NCBI GenBank assembly: GCA_049511715.1
Contig: JBEKXU010000023.1
Span: 1-50,388 of the forward strand
Direction of reading: 5' to 3'
DNA length: 50,388 nt
DNA from: JBEKHT01 sp049511715
Lineage (GTDB): Bacteria; Chloroflexota; Anaerolineae; Anaerolineales; RBG-16-64-43
In this document: positions 16,675-23,167 of the stretch, one piece after another
Layout: every line of letters starts with the position of its first letter
How positions within the stretch are numbered: the stretch's first letter is position 1
Translations under genes and position numbers: made by a program
Notes under the pieces: model-generated
Seen by the model: the letters and a program-made list of their open reading frames with translations, nothing else
What the model was told of the DNA's origin: nothing
The model's database searches: none

Positions 16675-16860
16675 ATGACCCCGACGGCCCCTCCCGATAC
16701 GTTCGGCTTCATGGTGGCTGGCTATGCGGTGATCCTGGTAGGCTTGGCCCTCTATGGGCTCAGCCTGGTCACCCGCTTCCGCCGTTTGGACCGCCAGGAG
16801 AAATGGATGGACGAACTGGAGAACGAGGAGGGTTCAACAAAGCGCGAGCAGGCTGACTAG
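16675..16860 (+). CDS. ccmD: CcmD-like small membrane protein
   Basis: A 61-residue protein with one membrane segment (about 13-33) and a charged cytoplasmic tail (RFRRLDRQEKWMDELENEE). Its size, topology and position right after ccmC fit CcmD, the small partner that stabilises the CcmABCE complex. ATG follows GGAGGTTCCG. CcmD is poorly conserved, so the call rests on context. It is the last gene of the cluster. Confidence 0.78.
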   Translation: MTPTAPPDTFGFMVAGYAVILVGLALYGLSLVTRFRRLDRQEKWMDELENEEGSTKREQAD

Positions 16861-16913
16861 CCTGCCCGCTAACCCGCCGGGGAGATCTCGGCCGGCCTCT
16901 TCCCGCGTGCAAC

Positions 16914-17156
16914 TCAGGCGGATACCTTGTGGGCAATCATCGGCTCGAGCAGCCGCTCCAGCGCCATCGTATGGCTGCACACCCCTCGCAGGGCGAAGAA
17001 TTCGCAATCACAACTCCACGATCCCCGCTCGTACCTGACCACGTGATCATTGTTGTCGCCGCGAAAGGTCAACTCAAAGGCATGAAACTGAAAGCGCTCC
17101 GGCTGCTCGGCGTATCGCTTGGCCTTTTCGATCTTGCCAATCATCCCGTGATCCAT
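16914..17156 (-). CDS. Small SWIM zinc-finger protein
   Basis: An 80-residue protein whose C-terminal half carries a SWIM zinc finger, CxCx(n)CxH, seen as CDCEFFALRGVCSHTMALE. SWIM fingers bind DNA or protein partners and occur in plant MULE transposases, SWI2/SNF2 proteins and many small bacterial proteins of unknown role. Start ATG 17156 is preceded by AGGAGG with a 10-base gap, a strong ribosome site. The gene faces the ccm cluster end-on and has a 130-base leader with its own promoter, a long-range stem and an intrinsic terminator, which suggests attenuation (see separate entries). Confidence 0.82.
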   Translation of the reverse strand: MDHGMIGKIEKAKRYAEQPERFQFHAFELTFRGDNNDHVVRYERGSWSCDCEFFALRGVCSHTMALERLLEPMIAHKVSA

Positions 17157-17188
17157 GGCTAGTGGCCTCCTGTTCGCCCGAAGGCAGG

Positions 17189-17221
17189 AAAACAAAAAGG
17201 CACGCGGCTTTCCCGGTGCCT
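17189..17221 (-). terminator. Intrinsic terminator inside the leader of the SWIM gene
   Basis: On the minus strand AGGCAC (17216-17221) pairs with GTGCCT (17198-17203), with an inner CGG/CCG, followed by TTTTTGTTTT. It lies between the promoter and the SWIM start codon, so it either ends a small RNA of about 100 bases or acts as an attenuator. Confidence 0.7.
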
Positions 17222-17288
17222 CATCGACAGAAAGCTACTGATCCGCTTCCCGCTCCGCTCATAACGGTTTGCCCTTTCTGCCAGGTTC
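17189..17288 (-). ncRNA. Structured leader or small RNA upstream of the SWIM gene (riboswitch-like)
   Basis: A transcript starting near 17288 would first form a 9-bp long-range stem, GGCAGAAAG (17274-17282) with CTTTCTGTC (17226-17234), enclosing 39 bases with GGCAAACC and a small CCG/CGG hairpin. The intrinsic terminator begins 4 bases later. A closed multi-element domain followed by a terminator and then a strong ribosome site is the layout of a transcriptional riboswitch or attenuator. I could not match it to a known class; GGCAAACC is shared with c-di-GMP-I aptamers, but the rest of that consensus is absent. The pairings are seen; the function is inferred. Confidence 0.5.
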
Positions 17289-17294
17289 TCTTCG

Positions 17295-17323
17295 AGTATA
17301 CCCCTCGGGCTCAAGAGGGTCAA
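17295..17323 (-). promoter_or_regulatory. Strong sigma-70-type promoter of the SWIM leader
   Basis: Minus strand TTGACC (17318-17323), a 17-base spacer, TATACT (17295-17300). Each hexamer differs from consensus at one position. Predicted start of transcription is near 17288. Confidence 0.72.
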
Positions 17324-17563
17324 TGGCCTCGTATTCACTCACCTAAAATGCTTCCGGGGGGCTAATCGTTCGCTCATCGAAAATAAACCCTGCCGCTACG
17401 GCCTTGGGTCCTTGCTTGACCCGGACCTGTTGACCCGGATCTTGACACGGGCAGCGCTTTCATGGATGCCACCGGGGCCGGGGGGGCTTCCCCGCCGTCT
17501 GGAGCAGGCGGATGACCAAGACCGGCAGACTCGAGCTTCCCCGGCCCGCGGGCCCGGGGCGGG
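17324..17563. other. Non-coding stretch beside the transposase relic
   Basis: No gene supported. It has repeated GACCCGGA/GTTGACCCGGATC-like words near 17415-17445. With the relic downstream, this may be the eroded edge of a former insertion sequence, but no inverted terminal repeats or target duplication could be made out. Confidence 0.35.
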
Positions 17564-17790
17564 ATGGCGGAGCTGAGGCCCCGCTACCGTCAGGCCAAAC
17601 GGGCTGAAAGAACGCGTGTCTTGGACCAATTTGTAGCGGTCACCGGGTACCATCGCAAACACACCCTGTGGCCCTTGAACGGGGCGCCATCGCGAAGGCC
17701 TGCCAAGCGCGAGCCAAGCTCCGAGCGGTCTATGCCCCGCAAGTCACACGAACCCTGGTCGAGGTTTGGGAGTGCAGCAGTCAGCTCTGT
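17564..17790 (+). pseudogene. Relic of a transposase/integrase (ISNCY-like N-terminus)
   Basis: The frame starting at 17564 reads LRPRYRQAKRAERTRVLDQF and continues with VAVTGYHRKHTLWPLN, closely resembling the N-terminus of a family of integrase-core transposases (LRPRYRQASRAEK...ILDEFVAVTGYHRKHAIRLL). Near 17700 the resemblance moves to another frame, which reads KLRAVYAPQVTRTLVEVWE before a stop. Only about 75 codons of an expected 400 or more remain, with a frameshift, so this is a dead fragment. It lies between the SWIM gene and tsaD. Confidence 0.65.
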
Positions 17791-17851
17791 TGAGAAGTAG
17801 TGCTGGCCCTAGAGCGGAAGTGTTGAGTGGAACAGGGAGCTAGCGAGGACC

Positions 17852-18943
17852 TCAGGCTTGCCCGATACTTTCTCCCTCGGCGGTTATTCCCAACGCCCAG
17901 TCGGGCAGCACATCAATGTCGAGCGGGTCTCCTTCGCCGGCCAGAGCCCGGTGGCATCCCGCAGCCGCGACCATGGCCGCGTTGTCGGTGCACAATTCTG
18001 CTGGAGGCGTGCGAACCGGGCAGGGAGCCGCCTCCTCAAGCGACTTTCGCAGGGTCTGGTTGGCGGACACCCCTCCGGCGACGAAGAGTTGGGTCGCCTG
18101 GAACTGACGGGCCGCCAGGCTGGCCTTGCGCACGAGCACCTCGACCACCGCGGCCTGGAAAGCGGCCGCCAGATCGGGGAGCGGAAGCGGACCTGTGGCC
18201 GGGGGCATTCCCGGCCGGGTTTCCGGTTGCAGTCGCTGCACAAGGCGAATCATGGCGGTCTTGAGCCCGCTGAAACTGAAGTCCCAGGTTCCCTCCAGCA
18301 TGGCCCGGGGCAGGTGATAGGCATCGGCGCGGCCGGAACGCGCCGCCTGCTCGATTGCGGGTCCTCCCGGGTAGGACAGGCCGAGCAGGCGCGCGACCTT
18401 GTCAAAGGCTTCTCCCGCCGCGTCGTCCAGGGTTGCTCCCAGCCGGTGGTAGTCGCCGTGATCCTTCATCAGAATCAGTTCGGTGTGCCCGCCCGACACA
18501 ATCAGGCACAGGACCGGAAAATGAACCGGATGAGTTTCCTCCAGCAGGAAGAGCGAGTAGATATGGGCTTCGAGGTGGTTGATCCCCAGCAAGGGAAGGC
18601 CGGTGGCCAGAGCGAGGCCCTTGGCCAAGTTCAGGCCGATCACCAGCGAGCCTGCCAGACCCGGCCCGCGCGTGACCGCCACGGCATCCAGATCTTCGAA
18701 GCTGAGATGAGCCTCCTCGAGGGCGGTCAGGATGACCCGGTCAATTACCTCCACATGACGCCGGGAGGCGACCTCCGGGAACACCCCGCCGTACTTCGCG
18801 TGAACCGAGGCCTGCGAGGCGACGATGTTGGAGAGAATCTTCCTCCCGCCCTCCACCACCGAGGCAGCGGTCTCGTCGCACGAGGTTTCGATTCCGAGGA
18901 CCCGCAGATTGCGATCTTGGTGTTTGGACTTTTCTCCGGTCAT
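17852..18943 (-). CDS. tsaD: tRNA N6-threonylcarbamoyladenosine transferase subunit TsaD
   Basis: Catalytic subunit of the TsaBDE machinery that makes t6A37 in ANN-decoding tRNAs. The 363-residue protein starts with LRVLGIETSCDETAASVV, has the metal-binding INHLEAHIYSLF and the segments CLIVSGGHTEL, DDAAGEAFDKVARLLGLSYPGGP and FVAGGVSANQTLR, all diagnostic. Length is slightly over the usual 330-345 because of a short charged N-terminal extension. It lies 53 bp after the M24 peptidase gene on the same strand and may be the last gene of that operon. Confidence 0.96.
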   Translation of the reverse strand: MTGEKSKHQDRNLRVLGIETSCDETAASVVEGGRKILSNIVASQASVHAKYGGVFPEVASRRHVEVIDRVILTALEEAHLSFEDLDAVAVTRGPGLAGSLVIGLNLAKGLALATGLPLLGINHLEAHIYSLFLLEETHPVHFPVLCLIVSGGHTELILMKDHGDYHRLGATLDDAAGEAFDKVARLLGLSYPGGPAIEQAARSGRADAYHLPRAMLEGTWDFSFSGLKTAMIRLVQRLQPETRPGMPPATGPLPLPDLAAAFQAAVVEVLVRKASLAARQFQATQLFVAGGVSANQTLRKSLEEAAPCPVRTPPAELCTDNAAMVAAAGCHRALAGEGDPLDIDVLPDWALGITAEGESIGQA

Positions 18944-18996
18944 GGGAATGGCCCTATGGTCCGGGGACCCAGGCCGTAGCCTGGTATCCCGCCAAC

Positions 18997-20352
18997 CTAC
19001 TTCGCCCGCTTGCTCCGGCGGGTCGGCCCCCGGGCAGCCTCGCTCGAGCCCTTGCGAGCCGGAGGTTTCTTCCTCGTCCGGGCAGGAGGGCCCGACCCCT
19101 TGGCGCGCGAGGCCTTGGATTTCATTGGCAGTACCAGATCAAGCGGGAGATCCGCCAAGACCTCCATGGTGCCGTCGGGCCGGGCCCAGAGGGTATTCTC
19201 CAGACGGACCCCCAAAGCTCGTTCCGGATAGTACAGTCCGGGCTCGATCGTAATCACCGACCCCGGCAGGAGGCGATCTCCGTTGGCCTCCAAATGGTTG
19301 AAGCGCGGCTCTTCGTGAATATTCAGGCCGACCCCGTGTCCGAGCGAATGGCAATATCCCACCTGTGTCTGGGGCGAGTTCAGCAGCGTGGGATGGCCTC
19401 GAGCCTCCAAGAAGCGGCAGGTCTGGGTCTGGATGGTGCGACAGAGAGTATCGGGCTCCAGCAATCCGCACGCATGCCGATAGGCGGCCAGGACGTCACG
19501 ATAGATTTCTTCCACTGGCCGAGGCGCATGGTCCAAACACCAGGTTCGGGTGATATCGTAGAAATAGCCGCCGCCAGCCTCCTGCGGGAAGAAATCGAAC
19601 ACAATCGGCTTGCCGATTTCGATCGGGTCCCGGGCCGTCCCGGGGTTGTGGGGGACGCCGGCATCCCGTCCGATCGCGAAGATGACCCCCTCCGGATCCT
19701 CGCCTCCTTGCTCGGCCAGCCAGAGGCGGATCTTGCGCTTGACGTCTCCCACCGTCAGAGGCTGGCCGTCGCGCCGCAGGAGCTGACGGCCGGCCACCGG
19801 GCGCGAGGTGAGATAATCCGCGACCATTTGCATCACCTCGGTGGCGATGCGACCGATGTGGCGGATGTGTTCTACTTCCGCATCGTCCTTGGTGATCATG
19901 GCGCGGCTAAGGACCGCGCGCTCCTCCTCCCCCACGAAGCTCACGCCCGGGCGCAGCTTGGCCAGTTCGGTCAGCACCCCGTACATCGGGCCCAGCTCTA
20001 CATGGCCGTACACCTCGACCGGCCCTGAGACCCCTAGCTCATCGAAAATCCGCAGCATGCGGGCCGCCGTAGCCCGGATGTTGCTGCCGCCGGATTGGCG
20101 AAGCACTTCCAGTTCCAGGAGCCTGTAGTCGTTGACGCTCTTGCCCGCCAGGCCGGTCCGGGCGGCCTCTTCCCGTTCCATGGGCCAATAGAAGAGGATC
20201 GGCTCCTGGCCGCGTTGCTTGATCAGATCGCCATGGGTCAGGTTCGCCAGACCCGTGAAGTAGGTCATGGGCGGGTTATGAAGCGCGGGACCGGTGACCC
20301 ACAGGGTCTCCACTCCGCTCTCCGCCATCAGCCGATCGATGTCGTTTTTCAT
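18997..20352 (-). CDS. M24-family metallopeptidase (Xaa-Pro dipeptidase-like) with basic tail
   Basis: Pita-bread-fold peptidase, 451 residues, with an N-terminal creatinase-like domain (about 1-160) and the catalytic domain (about 165-405). The five metal ligands are seen in IVFDFFPQ, YDITRT, SLGHGVGL, TIEPGLYYP and VRLENTLW, so it should be active, probably as an aminopeptidase or dipeptidase for proline-containing peptides. After LPLDLVLPM there is an unusual lysine/arginine/proline-rich tail of about 44 residues (KSKASRAKG...RRSKRAK), which could bind nucleic acid or be disordered. Its start overlaps the selA stop by 4 bases (ATGA), so translation is coupled. Confidence 0.9.
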   Translation of the reverse strand: MKNDIDRLMAESGVETLWVTGPALHNPPMTYFTGLANLTHGDLIKQRGQEPILFYWPMEREEAARTGLAGKSVNDYRLLELEVLRQSGGSNIRATAARMLRIFDELGVSGPVEVYGHVELGPMYGVLTELAKLRPGVSFVGEEERAVLSRAMITKDDAEVEHIRHIGRIATEVMQMVADYLTSRPVAGRQLLRRDGQPLTVGDVKRKIRLWLAEQGGEDPEGVIFAIGRDAGVPHNPGTARDPIEIGKPIVFDFFPQEAGGGYFYDITRTWCLDHAPRPVEEIYRDVLAAYRHACGLLEPDTLCRTIQTQTCRFLEARGHPTLLNSPQTQVGYCHSLGHGVGLNIHEEPRFNHLEANGDRLLPGSVITIEPGLYYPERALGVRLENTLWARPDGTMEVLADLPLDLVLPMKSKASRAKGSGPPARTRKKPPARKGSSEAARGPTRRSKRAK

Positions 20353-21731
20353 GCCTTCCTCTCGTGGAGAGCCGGCCTGTCCGCAACTTGCATCGCGCTG
20401 CGCAGGGCGCTCTGCAGGTCCTGCTCTTGAGCAGGCAGAATGGTTCGCGGATCCAGGAGGACGCGGTCCCCTTCAATACGAGCGATCACCGGGGGAGAAC
20501 CAGTTCGCAAGCGTTCCATAAGCTTCTGAGGATGGGGAGTGTCCAGCGCAAGGCAGAAGGTCGGTAGCGATTCTTCGGGAAGACTGCCGCCTCCGATGGT
20601 GGAGCGGGATTCAAGCACCTGCCCCTGGCCAAGGCGCTGGATCCAGGATTCGACCCGGCCCTGCAGATCGGCTGGCCGGGCCGCAATCATCTGCCAGACC
20701 GGGATTTCGCGGGTGGCCTCATCCCTCAGGTAGTGCATCAAGGTGGCCTGCAGCGCGGCCAGGCACAGCTTGTCCGCCCTCAGGGCTCGGGCCAAGGGGT
20801 GCCGTCGCAAGCGCGCGATGAGGTCGGTCGAGCCCAACAGAATCCCGGCTTGGGGACCCCCCAAGAGCTTGTCTCCCGAGAATGTGACCAGCCCCGCTCC
20901 GGCTTGCAGCGACTCCTGAACGGTCGGCTCGTGGCCCAGCCCGAAAGCCGAAGTATCCAGCAGCGCACCCGACCCCAGGTCATCGAGCATGGCCAGCCCA
21001 TGCTGGGAGGCCAGCCGGGCAAGCTCCGACCGGCTGGGCATGCTCGTAAAGCCGATGATGCGGAAGTTGGAATGGTGGGCTCGCATCAGCAGTGCGGTCC
21101 GCGGGCCAATGGCCTGCTCAAAATCCGAAAGGTGGGTGCGGTTGCTGGTTCCGACTTCTACAAGTCGGGCTCCGGATTGCCGCATGACATCGGGCACCCG
21201 GAATCCGTCGCCAATTTCAATGAGTTCGGATCGCGAGATGATCACCTCGCGGCCTTTGGCCAGGGTGGTGAGAGCCAGCAGGATGGCGGCCGCGTTATTC
21301 ACCACCACCATGGCCGCCGACGCCCCCGTCAGCCTCAGGAGCAGAGGTTCCACGTGGACCAGACGCGACCCTCGTCTTCCCTCTTGCAGGTCATATTCGA
21401 GAGAAGAGTACCCGTCGGCGACCCCCTGAATCGCCTCGAGGGCGGATCGGCTCAGAGGAGCCCGGCCCAGGTTGGTGTGCAGGATCACCCCGGTGGCATT
21501 AATCACTGGGCGCAGAGAGGGGGTGGTCCACTGGCGCAAGAAAGCTTCGGAAATTTGAACGAGCTCCGCGGGGCTTGCCGGAAGGTCGCCGGAGCGGATT
21601 TTCTCCCGGGCTAGGTCGAGGCTGGCACGGACGGCCTCTCGGCTGAGGGAGCGGCCGAAACGATCAATGAGTTGAGCCGCCTCCGCTCGCTGCAACAAAG
21701 AGTCCACGGAAGGCAGGTCGCGCAGCGTCAT
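20349..21731 (-). CDS. selA: L-seryl-tRNA(Sec) selenium transferase
   Basis: PLP enzyme that converts Ser-tRNA(Sec) to Sec-tRNA(Sec) with selenophosphate. The 460-residue protein carries INATGVILHTNLGRAPL, ASAAMVVVNNAAAILLAL, HHSNFRIIGF and the PLP-lysine motif FSGDKLLGGPQAG (Lys288). Length and motifs match bacterial SelA. It overlaps genes on both sides by ATGA (small membrane protein upstream, M24 peptidase downstream). No selB, selD, tRNA(Sec) or selenoprotein gene is seen in the window, so these must lie elsewhere or the pathway is incomplete. Confidence 0.95.
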   Translation of the reverse strand: MTLRDLPSVDSLLQRAEAAQLIDRFGRSLSREAVRASLDLAREKIRSGDLPASPAELVQISEAFLRQWTTPSLRPVINATGVILHTNLGRAPLSRSALEAIQGVADGYSSLEYDLQEGRRGSRLVHVEPLLLRLTGASAAMVVVNNAAAILLALTTLAKGREVIISRSELIEIGDGFRVPDVMRQSGARLVEVGTSNRTHLSDFEQAIGPRTALLMRAHHSNFRIIGFTSMPSRSELARLASQHGLAMLDDLGSGALLDTSAFGLGHEPTVQESLQAGAGLVTFSGDKLLGGPQAGILLGSTDLIARLRRHPLARALRADKLCLAALQATLMHYLRDEATREIPVWQMIAARPADLQGRVESWIQRLGQGQVLESRSTIGGGSLPEESLPTFCLALDTPHPQKLMERLRTGSPPVIARIEGDRVLLDPRTILPAQEQDLQSALRSAMQVADRPALHERKA

Positions 21732-22201
21732 CCGGCGTCGTCACCCTCGGCGCTCGAATCGGCAGCCTGCGTCTCCTCGAGCGCGGAAGGGGTGGGTGCC
21801 CAGCGGCTGCGTTCGTACGTTCGCAGCAGGAGCTCCACGGCGAAGAAAGCCGCGGTGAGCGAACAAAGCGTGAGTACCGTGAGCAACCGTCCGGCTTGAA
21901 GCCAAACCAGGAACTCGCCCCACAGGCCGACAATCATCGCCTCGCGCCAAAGCACGCCCAAGCTCGGGAACGGATTGGGAGAGAATCTCCGGTTAAGGTA
22001 CCAGACCATCGGCAACCCGGTTCCGACCAGGGCAATGAAGAGCAGAAAGAAGAAGACCCACCGCGGCCCGAGGGTCGGGGTGGTGAAAATGAGGAGCAGC
22101 GCCACCCCCGTCCAGCCCACAACCACCATGGCCAGTGCGCTCAGGAGTTGAACGCGCTGATCCGAGACGGAGGAGGGGGAGGAGGCGCGGCCGCGGGCCA
22201 T
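21728..22201 (-). CDS. Small membrane protein upstream of selA
   Basis: A 157-residue protein with four likely membrane segments (two in about 18-70, including LSALAMVVVGWTGVALLLIF and VFFFLLFIALVGTGLPMVW, and two in about 90-130) and a charged C-terminal tail. It resembles nothing I can name with confidence. ATG 22201 is chosen because a perfect TATAAT ends only 6 bases upstream, so the transcript probably starts at or next to the ATG; upstream codons in the same frame would lie outside the transcript. Its stop overlaps the selA start, so it heads the selA operon. Confidence 0.72.
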   Translation of the reverse strand: MARGRASSPSSVSDQRVQLLSALAMVVVGWTGVALLLIFTTPTLGPRWVFFFLLFIALVGTGLPMVWYLNRRFSPNPFPSLGVLWREAMIVGLWGEFLVWLQAGRLLTVLTLCSLTAAFFAVELLLRTYERSRWAPTPSALEETQAADSSAEGDDAG

Positions 22202-22207
22202 GTCTTG

Positions 22208-22213
22208 ATTATA
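22208..22213 (-). promoter_or_regulatory. -10 element giving a probable leaderless transcript
   Basis: Perfect TATAAT on the minus strand, 6 bases before ATG 22201. Transcription would start at about the A of the start codon. No good -35 hexamer is seen. Confidence 0.55.
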
Positions 22214-22417
22214 AGGGAAATGCGCATCCGAGAGGTCTGCGGTAGCGGGGGCCTGGAGCGCTCGCGAAAGGCGCGGCTGTGGCCTACCCGCGGTTGATCG
22301 GATGTGCACTCCGCGGAGCTTCCTCGGTCGGGGAGGAACGCAATTTGGAAGGGCCGGACGAGCCCTGCCCGGACCCAGCGAGGGTGAACCCGGCGATGAC
22401 AGACCGGGGAGCGCTGT

Positions 22418-22452
22418 CGGCCGATACGCCTTCTGGGCCTACGTATCGGCCG
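22418..22452 (-). terminator. Perfect 11-bp hairpin over the stop codon of the GNAT gene
   Basis: CGGCCGATACG (22418-22428) is exactly complementary to CGTATCGGCCG (22442-22452), with a 13-base loop that contains the TAG stop at 22439-22441. No T tract follows, so termination or mRNA stabilisation is a guess. Confidence 0.4.
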
Positions 22453-23110
22453 GGGCCTTCACGGCCGCGCGCTCTCCCCGCGCGGCGAGGGTTTCGCCCG
22501 CTCTGGCTGCGGAGGGGACGCGGCTCAAGGCGAGCCGCACGATCGGCCGCCGGGGAGAATTTCGGGCGACCTCCACGAATCCGGCACGGCGAAAGGTGGA
22601 GGCGAACCCCGTGAAGGCGGCTCCGTCGCGCGTGGCGCCTCCTTCGGCATCGATCGGGTAGGCCTCCACGATTCGGGCCCCCTCTCGTCGGGCGTACACC
22701 ACCGCGGCCTTCAGGAGTTGAAGGGATACCCCGCGCTTGCGAGCCCCACGGGCGACGAAGAAACAAACCAGCGACCAGACGGCCCGGTCATCGACTCGCT
22801 TGAGGATTGGAGATCGGTCCAGCGATGGGAACTCGGTGCGCGGGGCGATCGAGCACCATCCTACCGGCTGCTCGCCGAGGTAGGCGATCAACCCGGGAAC
22901 GCGGCCCGAGGAAACGATCCTCCTCAGGGCGCGACGATTCGATTTGCCAGCCCGAGAAGCAAACTCGGCTCGGGTCTGCCTCCACCACATGCACCAGCAA
23001 CCGCTGCAGGCGCCCGATTTTCCAAAGAGCTTTGCCAAGTCCTTCCAGCGGCTTGGTGTGAGGGGCCGGACCTTCACCCACGCGGCGGGGGATTGCGTTT
23101 CGTCACCCAT
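22439..23110 (-). CDS. GNAT-family N-acetyltransferase
   Basis: Acetyl-CoA-dependent acetyltransferase fold, 223 residues. The N-terminal part shows the subgroup motif SGCWCMWWRQTRAEF seen in many small GNAT proteins, followed by GLIAYLGEQPVGWCSIAPR (strand beta4) and VWSLVCFFVARGARKRGVSLQLLKAAVVYAR, in which the acetyl-CoA loop is ARKRGVS. The late GFVEVARNSPRRPIVRLAL strands fit the family. The C-terminal 20 residues are arginine/alanine-rich. The substrate is unknown. It stands 57 bp upstream of the GH13 stop on the same strand side, without overlap. Confidence 0.87.
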   Translation of the reverse strand: MGDETQSPAAWVKVRPLTPSRWKDLAKLFGKSGACSGCWCMWWRQTRAEFASRAGKSNRRALRRIVSSGRVPGLIAYLGEQPVGWCSIAPRTEFPSLDRSPILKRVDDRAVWSLVCFFVARGARKRGVSLQLLKAAVVYARREGARIVEAYPIDAEGGATRDGAAFTGFASTFRRAGFVEVARNSPRRPIVRLALSRVPSAARAGETLAARGERAAVKAPADT

Positions 23111-23167
23111 GGCCTGTCTCCGGGGAAAATGGCCGGGAGGCGAGAAGGGCCGGAGAGATACCTCCCG

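Noticed and set aside
17235..17282. c-di-GMP-I (GEMM) riboswitch
   Set aside because: The word GGCAAACC fits, but the required GACGCAAAGCC segment and second arm are absent.
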